Below, in pieces: positions 1 to 12,500 of a stretch of DNA of 64,000 bases. This DNA comes from Coprinus comatus (taxonomy: Eukaryota > Basidiomycota > Agaricomycetes > Agaricales > Agaricaceae), in the NCBI GenBank assembly GCA_034638255.1, contig JAWPGT010000041.1, positions 62,001 through 126,000 on the forward strand, given 5' to 3'. How positions within the stretch are numbered: the stretch's first letter is position 1; each line of letters begins with the position of its first letter. Both the position numbers and the translations under genes were made by a program. Under the pieces are notes generated by a model that did no database searches, was not told the origin of the DNA, and worked only from the letters and a program-made list of their open reading frames with translations.

Positions 1-2274
1 CGCCAATATGTAATCATTCACAATGCAACGGAAGATGCTGGAAAATGTATCCAGAGTCGCGCTTCCCTAATTGGACTGAAGAGCAGGTGATACGGAGCAA
101 GATTTCCAAAGCAGTTCAAGATTATGACCGCAAGAAACCCTGCAAGTTACTCTTTGTGGATGTGGACAACCAGGGAAAGTTTAGCAGCCCAGAAAATTAT
201 GTTGCCAATGAGGATAATATTCAAAACACTTGGAGATATATTATCGATGATGAGGTGGGTTAACCCAGTAACTCCTATAACTGACATATTTTGATGTTCC
301 CAACGCTTCTTTTTTTCAGCGCCCTCAAAATCTCCGTGTAAGGGCAGTGTTTGTGGAAAATCTTTCTGGACCGGTTCTACAAATGCTCGGAGCCAGGTGT
401 GTTTTCTAAAAATGTCCATAATATGCTATTTTTGTCCCACTAATAATGTCAATGTTCCATGTAACACAGGTATAATATAGAACCATTTTTCTGGTCTTCT
501 TCGCTGAATTGGATACCCTCGCGTTACCAAGAAGACCCTAAGCATGGAAAGGGAGACCGTAAGTGCTGCACTGCACAATAACGGTGCTTGACTAATACTA
601 GTATCTCAGATATTACAATTTGCTTGACATTTTTACGATCTATACCAAAAGATTCTGATGCCACTCGCATGGACGCTGGTATCCGCAAGTCATCGGATTC
701 AATCAGAGCATCCACCTTGAGTGCGTGTGTTACATTTGTCAAAGATAGATCAAGAAGACACTAAGTTGTTCATAACAGGTCAACAAATGATCGATACACA
801 GGCTCCTCTACCTCTATCCTCAAGTAAGTCGGTTATTAACTGGTCTCTTCATAGCTAATAGCAAAGCTGATTTATACTGTGATAGGTGGACAACTTCTTG
901 TTCTAGATATCCTATCTGTACATTTAATTCGAAGCACCGAAGGCAGTACGATAATATCATATCATCCTAGCCTACCACTTCCGACAACCACAGCCAAAGA
1001 GTTACAACAGCGGATCAGGTTTGCGGGTAAGCTTCTTTTACTTTTGAATAACAATAAACTTGTATATGGATCAAAATATTGTTGTTTTTGTTCACAGGTC
1101 AAAGTGTGTATTGGCAAAATATGTTTCAGGTGTCCTCAGATACAACATTTGTGTTGTTAACCTTCATGTGGCATGCTATGTACGCTTGGGATGAGGCATT
1201 GGAACACCTATACGCGCATATATGCACTTTGGTATATCAGGTTATAACAACAATTAATGACGCCCAACTAACAACATGCACAGGAAACTAAAGTAATTGA
1301 AACGAATGAGATGCGATTAACGACAGAGCTTCACATCATTCGAGCTCATCATCTACACTATTCCTCTTTACTAGAAGATTTCCGGAAAACGATCAAGTTC
1401 ATTAAAGAAACGAAAAATCCTGTGATAGAAGGGATGTCTCCTTCAGAGAAGGATTTGACAGAGAACATGTTGCACAGAGAATGCGAGGCTTTACTGAGTG
1501 AGATCAGGAGGTTAGAGATGAGTAGGAGGATGCAAGATAAGAGATTGAAGAATGTTATGAATCTTGTAAGTTGTTCGCTCCAATATTGTATGACATTTAT
1601 GCAAAGGTTGACCTAGAGTACAGGTGTTCAGTAGTGTGAATATCTTGGACAGCAAGAGGATGCAAAGAATGACGGAAGCTGCTGTTCGAGATAGTGCTGG
1701 TACGTAACATGATATCTGATTTGAAATTTTTGCTAACAGTTTCCGTAGCTGTGTGTATCCATGTCATTTCATTGACTCTTCGTAACTGACAAATGTCATA
1801 GATGAAGCAAATAGCCTACCTAACTATGATCTTCTTACCTTCCGGTTTTGTTGCAGTAAGTCCTGAGGATATAATCTTCCCTGCCCCATATATTCAACTA
1901 TGTGATTTAAATAGGCCGTATTCGGGATGAACGTTAAAGAAATTGTACCAGAAACGTATGGAAGTCTAGGCACCTACATTGGTGTCGCTATAGCCATGAC
2001 AATCGCTACCATATGGGTCATCGTGGCCTTCCAATCACGATATATCCTTCCGGAAAATTACACCTTCTTTATGCGGCTTGGGTGGCCCATACTGTTGCTT
2101 TTAAGGTGGTTGGGGTTAATTAAGCTTGGGGATGAGGATGATGGTAAGAATGATAGTATTGCACATGGATACAAACAAGACCAGAAAATGAAGGAGAGTG
2201 CTAACCGTGAGGCACTGCCTAGACCCGTTACAACTTCAATTAAAGAGGATTGGAGGCGAATTCAAGCTCTATGA
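1..2274 (+). CDS. CorA-like Mg2+ transporter family protein, copy 1 (5' end outside window)
   Basis: This is the 3' part of a multi-exon gene for a CorA-like divalent cation transporter, presumably in a membrane. The N-terminal fungal domain begins off the left edge. The first visible exon carries the block SRFPNWTEEQV and ends near 255 at a GT donor. Later exons encode NIEPFFWSSSLNW-like (from about 471), LDILSVHLIRSTEG (about 900) and QSVYWQNMFQ (about 1085), then a charged helical stretch with HIIRAHHLHYSSLLEDF (1330-1380). The C-terminus has the CorA hallmark: a first membrane segment (AYLTMIFLPSGFVA), the Gly-Met-Asn signature at 1924-1932, and a second segment (AIAMTIATIWVIVAF). The stop is at 2272-2274. 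It is the most divergent of three tandem copies. Family assignment rests on the GMN motif between two C-terminal membrane helices; ion specificity cannot be read from the sequence. Confidence 0.8.
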
Positions 2275-3360
2275 AATTTGTAGGCTTGATTCTGATGAGG
2301 CTTGCTACTCGCCTCTGATTTCAATATATGTGTGGCACTCGAGTATCTATTTGTACATAGGGACCGATTTACATATGGTTGGCTTGTATAAATGTACGTT
2401 CGTTTGGATATATTATTAAGGCACCTCTCTGCTAAGGTTGATGATCATTGAAGACTCTAAAATGTATAAATAATGTTTCGAACTGGAGTAAGTGTGGAGT
2501 TTACATTTTGCAAAAGATTTTTCAAGGCCCAAATATAACTCGGCCTTGGCGGTATCTAGAATATGGACATTGTGTGTAATTTTAGACAATTTGCCGACTT
2601 ACTCAAAAGGCAAGGAGTAAAGCTTGTAACGGTCGACATTCAAATTCACGACCACCGACTGTTGGATGTTAAGATAGTCCCCCTGGTCACGAAATCCATC
2701 CTTTAATATCCGGTCTAATGGGGATTGGATGCCACGTCATTTGTGTGCATATCATGTTTGGCATACAGATTTAAATACCAAGTTACAACTCCACTATTTG
2801 CCAGTCTGCGCCTGCATTGTCATCTTGGCTGGCGTCTACCTTTGGGAGTATTAATCAACTAATCAAGCTTGGCAATGATGAAGGTGACCAGATGATATAT
2901 GCCTCTACCGGGATTTGGGCAGGTCGAAGTCCGACTTCAAGTTCTGAAGATCTTTTTTTGCTATTCATTATTCCTCAGACGCCCACACTCTTGTGATAGG
3001 CATGCAGCTCTCAACCTAAGGCTCTCAACGCGTTGATCAATCGGACGTCCAATAACGAACTAGTTTACATCAGTTTGAGAGACTACAAACGTCAAGTAAC
3101 CTTCAAACACCAATCAAGGTCATTCAATACTCCACTCGGTAATCACGGCCTTGACCGTCTCAACGGTTTTTATTCTATACTTACTAGGATAAAAACATCA
3201 AACCTTTGCTGAGCTTTTTATTTGGATCATGGCTTGGGCGTCTAGTAATGACCTATAAACCCGGAGGACAAGATGATGTTCCAAGTCGACTTTCCTGTCC
3301 CAATTTTTTCTCTCTCCCCATTCCCAGCTTGGTACCCCGCCTTTCACGTCTCGTCTAATC
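2275..3360. other. intergenic, between CorA copies 1 and 2
   Basis: No reading frame with coding character was seen on either strand. The stretch should hold the 3' end of copy 1 and the promoter of copy 2. The pyrimidine-rich patch just before the copy 2 start (about 3294-3330) is typical of fungal core promoters. Confidence 0.5.
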
Positions 3361-5809
3361 ATGAGTACTATACAACTGCCTCAGAATAGATCTGAACTGA
3401 AGAAGGGCATTCTGCCTTCTCCATCTTTTCGGCACGCAGCACCCTCCGCACCTTGGCCTTGGGTTGATATTAACGATGGTGTGTACGCAGTGTGTTAATA
3501 TTGTCCCTCCGATACGATATAGCTATCATGTCAATTTTAGGAATCAATGAAGAACAAAAAGCGCTTATGAGGGATAGCAGTCCAGCCATTCCTAAGCGGT
3601 GCGAACACGATGCCAATTGCAGAAAATGCTGGGAACGTTATCCCAAGGCATTGTTTCCTAACTGGACCGAGTCCCAGGTATTGAAGAGTGGAATAGCAAA
3701 TGAAATCAAGAACAAGAGGGATTGCGTCTGTTACTTCGTGGATGTTGATGACAAAGGATGGTTTACGGATGCTATTCCTATGTGTACGAAAGCAAACGAA
3801 ACGGAAGAAATGTGGCAGAAGGTCCTGCACGCTGAGGTCTGTCCTTCTAGCTTCCTAATGATATTCTTGGAATCCAAGTGTTCGGGATCTTCGCAGCCTC
3901 CGCAAGCATCGACGCGAGCTATATTTATTCAAGACCTTTCTGGGCCAATGCTGCAAATGTTGGGGACAAAGTGAGTGTATTGGCCAAGGACTCTTTCTGG
4001 CTATGAGAACTGTTATTAAAGTCGTTTAATAGGTACAATATCGAGCCCTTTTTCTTTTCTTCGTCCTTGAACTGGATCCCTTCGCGATTTCAGTCGGATA
4101 TGGAACCAGGAGTCGGAGATCGTGAGTAATTGTAATCCTTTAACTCAAGTGTGATTGAAATTGAAATTCCATAATGTAGATATTACTATCACTTTAACCT
4201 TCCTCCGTTCCGTTTCCGATATAAATGTACCCAGGATCAAGCACCATCCACAACCCAAGCTCCCATTTCGTAAGGTTTCATTTCATGGAAGCTCTCTACG
4301 TAGATATCTTGAAGAAATAGTTGCTCTTCCTGGTGTGTGATGTTCTTAATATTTCTCTGGAACACGCCTTAAAACTGTAGTAGTTACGGAATCGATTGAC
4401 ACAAAATCTCCTTTAGCCCTTCCATCGTGTATGTCATTCCATTCAAGATAAGCTCTCGGTGACTGATTATTCATGTTTCCCAGGCGGCCGCCACTTATGT
4501 CTCGACCTCCTTTCCGTACACCTTATACGCAAAGTTAAGGGAAGTACAATCATATCATATCACCCAAGCGTGGATCTTCCGACGACAGCTGCAGAAGCCT
4601 TACGGGATAGGATACAATATGCAGGTTAGGAAGATATATATATAATATCAGGACCTCCCCTAACCGTAACATGCAGGGCAGAGTGTTTACTGGCAAAAAA
4701 TGTTCCAATCATCAAAAGATCCTTCTCTCATACTTCTCGTTTTTCTTTGGCATGCACTTTATTCTTGGGATCAAGCACTAGAACACTTGTATAGTCACAT
4801 TTGCAGCATGGTATGAGATATTTTACTTCACAGAAAGACAATCATAACTTGCAAGTAGGAATCTGCGGCCATTGACTCACAGAACTGGGAAATTACTCAA
4901 GGCCTCCACATAATCCGTGCCCACCAGCTGTATTACTCCTCCCTACTTCGTGACCTGGAGAAAAGTGTAGAATTCATCAGAAAAACAAAGAATCCTGCCT
5001 TGAAATCCGCTGAGGTTAGTAAAAAGGAGAGGAAACTCAGTACTCATTTTATGGAGAGAGAATGTGACAACATTAAGCTCGAAGTTGATCGATTGGTTAA
5101 CGATCTGTCAATGCAAGAAAAGAGGTTGAAGAATGTAATGAATTTGGTAAATATTTCTTCCTCGCTTGGATGCTGTTACTATGAATGACGGGTGAGACCG
5201 TGGATTAGGTTTTTAGCAGTGTCAATATTAGTGATAGTAATCTCATGAAGGAAATGACACAGGCAGCAGTGAAGGATAGTGCTGCTGTACGTGATGAGCA
5301 ATTCTCCAGCATCTCCTTTCAAATGAAACTTGACTTACCTACTATCTCTTGTGCTTTTAGATGAAACAGATTGCATACCTCACTATGGTCTTTCTTCCCG
5401 CGTCTTTTGTCGCAGTAAGATTAATATATTATTTCAGCTTCCTCTCATGGTTAATGGTATATTCAAGGCAGTTTTCGGAATGAACGTGACAGAGCTCGAA
5501 AACGACGGGAGAAGTACAATCGGTTGGTATGCTGCCTTTGCCGTTCCCCTGACGCTTTGTACAATCTGGATTATCATCGCCTTCCAGATTCGTTACCTCC
5601 TGAAAGAACGAACATTCTTTGAACGACTTGGTTGGCCCTGGTTTTTGCTGAAGGCGTTTCTCAAACGAGATAATAGTAGAGCACATAGACAGTCAAAGAT
5701 TGTCATGATTCAGCAAAATACACCAACTCGAAACGATCATGATGAAGAGCAAATAATCGGAGGTCGGGCGAGATCATCGGATAACTTTCACATTCAATCT
5801 ATGAATTAG
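3361..5809 (+). CDS. CorA-like Mg2+ transporter family protein, copy 2
   Basis: This is the complete middle member of the tandem array. Translation should start at 3361 (MSTIQLPQNRSELK), followed by SPSFRHAAPSAPWPWVDI, which is nearly the same as in copy 3, and a first intron at about 3480-3539. Conserved blocks in order are ALFPNWTESQVLKSGI (about 3650), NIEPFFFSSSLNWIPSRFQ (4038-4095), ITITLTFLRSV (about 4183), LDLLSVHLIRK (about 4504), QSVYWQKMFQSSKD (4679-4720) and a helical region LHIIRAHQLYYSSLLRDL (4905-4960). The C-terminus has QIAYLTMVFLPASFVA, the GMN signature at 5477-5485 and a second membrane segment AFAVPLTLCTIWIIIAF. About ten short introns interrupt it. I found no break in frame. 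By family knowledge the two C-terminal helices form the ion pore of a homo-oligomer; the long N-terminal domain would be cytosolic. The substrate is inferred only from the family. Confidence 0.85.
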
Positions 5810-6423
5810 ATATTCTAGAAGGGGTACAATACCAGGGGTACAACTATCGACCGTGAGTAATGATGCATGTACGCCGTGCGCATTGACAGCGTGAATGCAC
5901 GTAGCGCCTCACTTTTTGTACCTACGGATGAAAATGAAGTTTTAGTTAATCTCCGATCGCCTCGTTGAAGCCTACGTGTTGATGACACAGAAGTTGAACG
6001 GCATGTTCTAATCTTGGCCTGAACAAGTGTTCACGTTCACGTTCAATATGACGCCCGGTCGAACAAGGTAATGCCAACTCATCGACCCAATATACACAAA
6101 TTATTTTGTGGATTCTTTGTCATGTACCATCACACTGATACCTCTACTGACTACTGATGTTTCATCGATACGTATCCGTCCGTCTCAAGCTCGCTCTGAA
6201 GACAAAAGTTTGGTTAGCGCCGCTGGCGATCGTAAACTCTCCAAACATCAACCACAAGGAAAATATGATTATAAATAGGTAAAGCTGTCGGACACGAATT
6301 GGAACCGTCGAGCGTCTAACGTTAGGCTTAATAAACTTGAAAATCCTGGGCGAGACACCGTTAACTCCCCCTCCCCACTTCCTTACACCTCTCACGCAGG
6401 AGATTCCCCTCCCCCAGCTTTAC
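5810..6423. other. intergenic, between CorA copies 2 and 3
   Basis: No coding signal recognised. A pyrimidine-rich promoter-like run lies at about 6360-6420, directly before the start of copy 3. Confidence 0.5.
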
Positions 6424-8888
6424 ATGGGCTCATACATGAAAACCCAGCATCAAAGCGAATCCCCATCGGAACATACTCAATATATTCCAGTTTCTAAAGT
6501 AACATTGCCTTCTCCATCCTTTCGCCATGCGGCACCCTCAGCACCTTGGCCATGGGTTGACATTGACGATGGTAAACCATAACTCTATATTATGGAGTGA
6601 CCTTTCTCATCACTGTGCCTAAGCAGAGATCAATGACGAGCAAACTAAGCTGATGAACGGGGGGCGCCACCTATACCTGAGTTGTGTCTTCATGTTGGTG
6701 CTGCATGTGACAATTGCTGGAAAAACTATCCCTCATCGAGATTTCCGAATTGGACAAGCTCCCAGGTTCAAAAGAGCAAGATTGAGGAGGCAGTAAACGT
6801 TACTGGAACATCTGTTTGCTATAATCTTGATGTCGATGTCAATGGGTATTTCAGGAACGTAGATCCAACGGTTGTGGAGGCTGGACAAGAGTCAACAGCG
6901 TGGTCCCAGGTCCTTATCGCTGAGGTAGGTGTATCGTTGGAAATATTCGGGTGATGTACTTGATGTCAATCACGTTGACAGCGTCCGAAGGAATCGGTTA
7001 CAAGGGCTATTTTTATTAAAAACCTGTCTGGACCAGTGTTGCAGATGCTCGGGACCAAGTGAGGGAAACGTATCTGACGAGCCCTCACTGTTTTCTCATA
7101 GCTGTAACTGAGCAGATACAATATCGAACCATTCTTCTTTTCCTCGTCGTTGAATTGGATTCCATCCCGATTTCAGGAGGACTTAAAGCCTAAGTTTGGA
7201 GACCGTGAGTGCTTATTCAAAATGACAGTACTATATCCTCATGCATAACTATAGATATCACTATTACTCTCACATTTCTTCGTTCTGTATCCACGCAGAG
7301 AATGCCTGATCACAAAGCTGTTACCAGACCATTCTCTGGGATTGGTATGCATAATGGGTCTAAAGACACCCTTGCGTCGAATAAATACGGCAGACCTGTT
7401 TCTGCTTCCTGTAAGAATCATACGAACCTATTAGTTGTTGTGGCTTCTCATGCCGTCACTTTCACTTAGTCGAGGATTCGATTGACACAAAAGCCCCTCT
7501 AAAACTGCGATACAGTAAGCCGGGTCCAAATTATTTGAGACTGCTGATATCTCATAATCCCTCTCAGGCGAACGATACCTCTGTCTTGACTTGTTATCAG
7601 TACATTTGATACGAAACATTGAAGGAAATACAATTATATCATATCACCCAAACTTGGATTTGCCGACAACAACTGCGGCCGAGCTACATGACAGGATTAG
7701 ATTCGCAGGTGTGCAGATTCTTCTGATATTACCCTCTTTGGGACATGATTGTAGGAATTAGTCTAACTTCAATGATTTAGGACAAAGTGTATACTGGCAA
7801 AAGATGTTCCAGGAATCGAGCGATCCTACTCTCTTGCTTCTTACTTTCATCTGGCATGCTTTATACTCTTGGGATCAAGCACTTGAACATCTTTATAGCC
7901 ATATTTGCCAAGTGGTAGGTAGCTTTGCTAAATAGATTCTCTCGTAAGAAAAAATCATTCAATGTCATTTAGGAGTCCAAAGTTATTGAGTCAGGTCGCT
8001 GGAAACTCACTCAAGACTTGCACATAATTCGAGCTCACCAGTTATTCTATACCTCTCTCTTACGTGATCTGACAAAAAGCGTGGAATTCATACGAAAGAC
8101 AAGGAATCCGGCAATGGATTCAGACAAGCCTAACAAAAGAGACAAAACGCTTAGCCTTCAATTCGTAGAGAGGGAGTGCGACAATATCAAGACTGAGATT
8201 GATCGATTGATTAATGATCTATCAATGCAGGAGAAGAGATTGAGGAATGTGATGAACTTGGTAAGCTCCACCCCTCGAGTACGATTTTTAATTTTCCTGA
8301 ATATCGATTTTTTCGTGCGTACAGGTGTTCAGTAGTGTGACTACCACTGACAGTAAATTAATGAGAGACATGACAGAGGCTGCGGTGAGGGATAGCGCTG
8401 CAGTATGTTTCTTGTAGACTTCCATCACTGTTCTGATCATAGAGTTAACTCTTCTTTCTTTTAGATGAAGCAGATAGCTTACCTTACCATGGTTTTCCTC
8501 CCTGCAACCTTTGTTGCAGTAAGTAGTCATAACATTGGTCTGTTACCATAAACCTCTAATAGAAATCTAGGGACTGTTTGGCATGAACGTAGTTGAAGTA
8601 GAGCCAGGGTCAAAAGGAACAATAGGCTATTATGCTGCCTTTGCTATTCCTTTGACTCTTTGCACAATTTGGGTCATTATAGCATTCCAGAGTCGCTACC
8701 TTCTGAAAGAAAGAACATTCTTTCAACGTCTTGGTTGGCCTTGGCTTCTACTAAAGAAATTTTTCCAACAAGGGGCTAAGAAAGAGGAGAAGAGACGAGT
8801 CGTTCTGGATAGAACAATTCAAGATGATTATGATGAGGAGAAGGCGATAGGTATGAATGTGTCTGACAATATTCTCGTTTCTCAGTAA
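6424..8888 (+). CDS. CorA-like Mg2+ transporter family protein, copy 3 (apparent frameshift)
   Basis: This is the third tandem copy, closest to copy 2. The start at 6424 gives MGSYMKTQHQSESPSE and then SPSFRHAAPSAPWPWVDI. After the first intron (about 6573-6626) the exon reads EINDEQTKLMNGG, but the next block (PPIPELCLHVGAACDNCW) is in another frame. One base is missing at the run of six G at 6659-6664; a seventh G would join the two parts exactly. Downstream everything is well preserved: SRFPNWTSSQVQKSKI, NIEPFFFSSSLNWIPSRFQ (7118-7177), LDLLSVHLIRNIEG (about 7585), QSVYWQKMFQESSD (7782-7825) and LHIIRAHQLFYTSLLRDL. The GMN signature is at 8580-8588, between YLTMVFLPATFVA and AFAIPLTLCTIWVIIAF. 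The stop is at 8886-8888. The preserved rest of the gene argues for a base-calling error or a very recent lesion. Confidence 0.8.
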
Positions 8889-9588
8889 TTCTGCGCTCTG
8901 TTAGAGCAACATAGACGATGTTTTTTTCAATGTGGGAAATGTAATAAAAGTGTATTTACATAAATATGGACCCTGTTCAATGATTTGTGATTTGTTCAAG
9001 AACACTATAGGAAATTGAAAACCTGAAACACACACCTCATATTTAGGCAACTTGCCCTGTGTAACTCTACACTCAGCCAATCCTCTATTTCTACGATACT
9101 TTTCAGGGGACTCAACACCCATTTTTTCTCTCGGAAAAGGTTACATAATTCGGTCCCAACTGGAACATTGTCACGGTCAAGTGAGTTACACCAGTAATTC
9201 CTCCTCTTTCAAGAATCAACGCTTTATCCCTAGGATCATTAAGACTTCTTTTACATATGTAGGCAGAGCTTCGGTGATGAGAAGAATGTGTTACCCGAGA
9301 GTGTAGTGAGTTGGTTGGCAAGTGTAGGCCTCAGGGTTGAAACAGTTGTCGTTGCTATTGTCATTATTACATAAATTTTAAATAGTTCCAACGTCCTGCC
9401 CTTGAGACGTAATACCTGATCATCTCAACGGTCTTATCGGCTTTGAAGCTAGAAAGAAACACGTTTGCGCACAGAGAGACTCATATCATCGAATTCAAAA
9501 TCTTATATGCACCCTTTCAGACCCTTTCCCTTTCCTCTTTTGGGTACTATCAAACACTCCAGTTATAACTTATAGACCCATAGAACCT
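8889..9588. other. intergenic, convergent between CorA copy 3 and GH127 copy A
   Basis: The two flanking genes converge here, so this stretch should hold both 3' ends. An AATAAA-like signal occurs at about 8942 (aataaaag). Short open frames at 8901-9321 on both strands have no recognisable product or intron pattern, and I do not call a gene. Confidence 0.5.
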
Positions 9589-12500
9589 TCAAGCAGTTCT
9601 CATAACAGGGAATTCACTAACCCTCAACTTCGTAGTCTATCAAACCAAAACAGAGCGACATCAACAACAAAATCAAAACAGAAAAATCAAAAATTCACTC
9701 ACGCCCAACGGAGTCAAAATCAATGTCATATTACCCCCAGTACAAACCGGACTAGTAGGCGGTGATGTAGCAAATGTATCACCTCCTAAAGCCCAATCAA
9801 CCAAACAACCAGTAACACTAATACTCAACGGAGATTTCCCAGAATCGAAAATCGGACTTGGAAGTGTGGTAGAAGGTGAGGAAGGTGTACGGAATTGAAG
9901 GGTTTTAGGATCAATAGCGTATTGCCATGATGTTGAAGCGGTGAATTGTAAATCTTTTGCAAGAGGTTGTTGCGAGTTTTGTTTGAGAACTGTTTCGGTT
10001 CGGGGAACTTTTGTGGGATTTTGATGAGAATTAGGTCTGGGGTTCGAATTACTCTGGACGCTTACTATCAAATGCATAATTAAATGGTCCTCGATGAATT
10101 GCAATTGAACCGTGTGGACGACTTTCTACATTCCCAAATATTTAGTCTTAATAACAAATTGAAATTAATTCGGAACATACCCATTAAGACTTCAGCTGGA
10201 AGATTCAATACGAATTTAGTCGTACCCGCTGGTACACTAACAGCATACAAACCATTGTTTCCTCTATTCACAGCACTAGCAACTTCACCATTGATGGAAA
10301 TAGTTCCATCAACCACCCAGCTTGGGATACGCACATAATATGTGAATGCAGATGTTGCAGTAATTGTAGTGGTCAAGACGTCACTGAAGGGGTACGTGGT
10401 TTCGACGGAGGCAGTAACATGGTTTCCTATGAAAAGATGAATAAACTGCAAAGAAAAGATAATACATAGTACACTGTACCATCAGCGAGAGTTGCACTGG
10501 TTGAGAATGGTCCTAAGTACAAATGTACAAGTGATTTCTTATCAGGAGTGGTTAAGAATGCATTAGAGATGAACTTTGGCCATCCTTGTGGAAAGTTAAC
10601 AGTACAGCATCTAGTATATGCGCAAAGTTATTATAGTACTAGTAGACAAAAAAGAACGCAAAAACTCACGGATAATTTGGTTCCAAGCCAAACACGTTGG
10701 AGTAAGATCTAACACAAAAGCATTATTAATATATTTATACTATAGAGCTCATACTCGCCCATCATTCGGGAAAGGATTCCTTGAAGTCGAATAAAAGGGT
10801 CAACTTAAAAAGCCCACCACATCATCTCGTAGAAGATTAACCACTTACGGACTCATATCTCTCGCTCCTACTTGATTCTGTTGTTGTAAATATTGTCTAC
10901 TCCACATATCTATTTCATCATCAATATATATTATAGATCATACGGATGAAATAGCACAGACATAATACGCACCTCCTGTAAGAGTAGCAGGGAGTGCATT
11001 ATATGCAATCCTCTCAACCTACGACAAAGTTAATTAAATGAATAATGATTAGTATGCACAAGTGTTTTACCCTATCAGCAAACTTGGGGTCTCCAATGAC
11101 TTGGTACAAGTATGAACCACTGTATAAAAAGGTGAATAATGAGAAAGTAGATATGATGGAACGTACGAGAACATAGCTTCCTAATTTAAAAGAAGGTAAA
11201 TAGTCAAATTTTCAATAATCAAATTAATTGTTAGCATACCACGACCAAGCAAAGTTCCGTTCTAGTATCAAGCCCTCATGAGTATCCATTATTACCTTTT
11301 AGTTACGACAATTAGTTTACTTACCCGCGAACAGCTTCTAAACCAGCAAGATATTCATCAGCTGCGAAAATTCCAGAAGGCCTTCCATGATATTCAAACA
11401 ACATATCCCATCCTTTACTTGCAGCATCAAGGTCTAGGTGGATTTTTGTCAGTCAGAGTAGAGACAAGTACAGTTCCTATGGGGAGGATGTAGTTACCAG
11501 TTTGATTATGCGTGAAACGATAGGTCGAAGGTAAGGCTTTGAGACCTTCAGCTACATTAACACCATGCCACTGTAGCATTCTCGTTCAGATTATACATGC
11601 ACTAGTCTGAATGGACATTAACGTACACTCAAGGGAAGGCCTAAAGGATTCTGTATTTCCAGTGTATAATGATCAATAATCGAAGTTGTGGATATGTAAC
11701 TGTAACAAAAGATCCTTACAGGTGTGTGTTCAACTAAAAGAACAACAATAAATATGTCAGTGTCATGATATTATTGAATAATGGACGTACCAGCTGATTT
11801 CGGGAAATACTAGTAGTACACAAAAACCGGAATTAGGTAAATTCAAAATTATTCGATGGATACATAGATGAAACCGACCTCTTCAGAAAATATCTTATCC
11901 CAAGGCATACCAGTCCATTTCAATCGTTTCATAGTATCAATCAACATCTCCTCATTTCCATTCGGATGATTATCATACAACCTAAATCCACAAAACAAAA
12001 GAAAAAAGTCAATTTCAAATCACTTCACTTTTGATTGACTTGAAGAAGAAGAAGAAGAAGAAGAAGAAGAAGAAGAAGAAAATTGCAAAAGATAAACATA
12101 CCATTGTAAAGTAATTGAAAAATCATGCCAACGAGCAGATCCCCATTCTTCAACACCTTCTCCATCATTTTTCAACATCGCATTTGCTAAATTTATAAAC
12201 TTATATAAAGCAGTAACAACTTTATCAGTAAGTTCTGGATAAGCTTCTATCATTTGGATTGCTCCATAGAAGAATGGATATCTATGTGGAAAAAAAGAAA
12301 TACACGAAAAAAAAAACTTGTAAGCAAACGATGTTAACTATAAATCAGGGAGGTTATACTTACCTTCCCCAAAGGAATCGAGGTTTAGTAGTTCCAACTT
12401 CAGGTCCCAACCAACCAGTTTCATCTTGATGATTTAAAACGTAATCCAGAAATTGGGAGGTTTTCTGGTTGATAGCGGTACTATTTACTAACACACCGTT

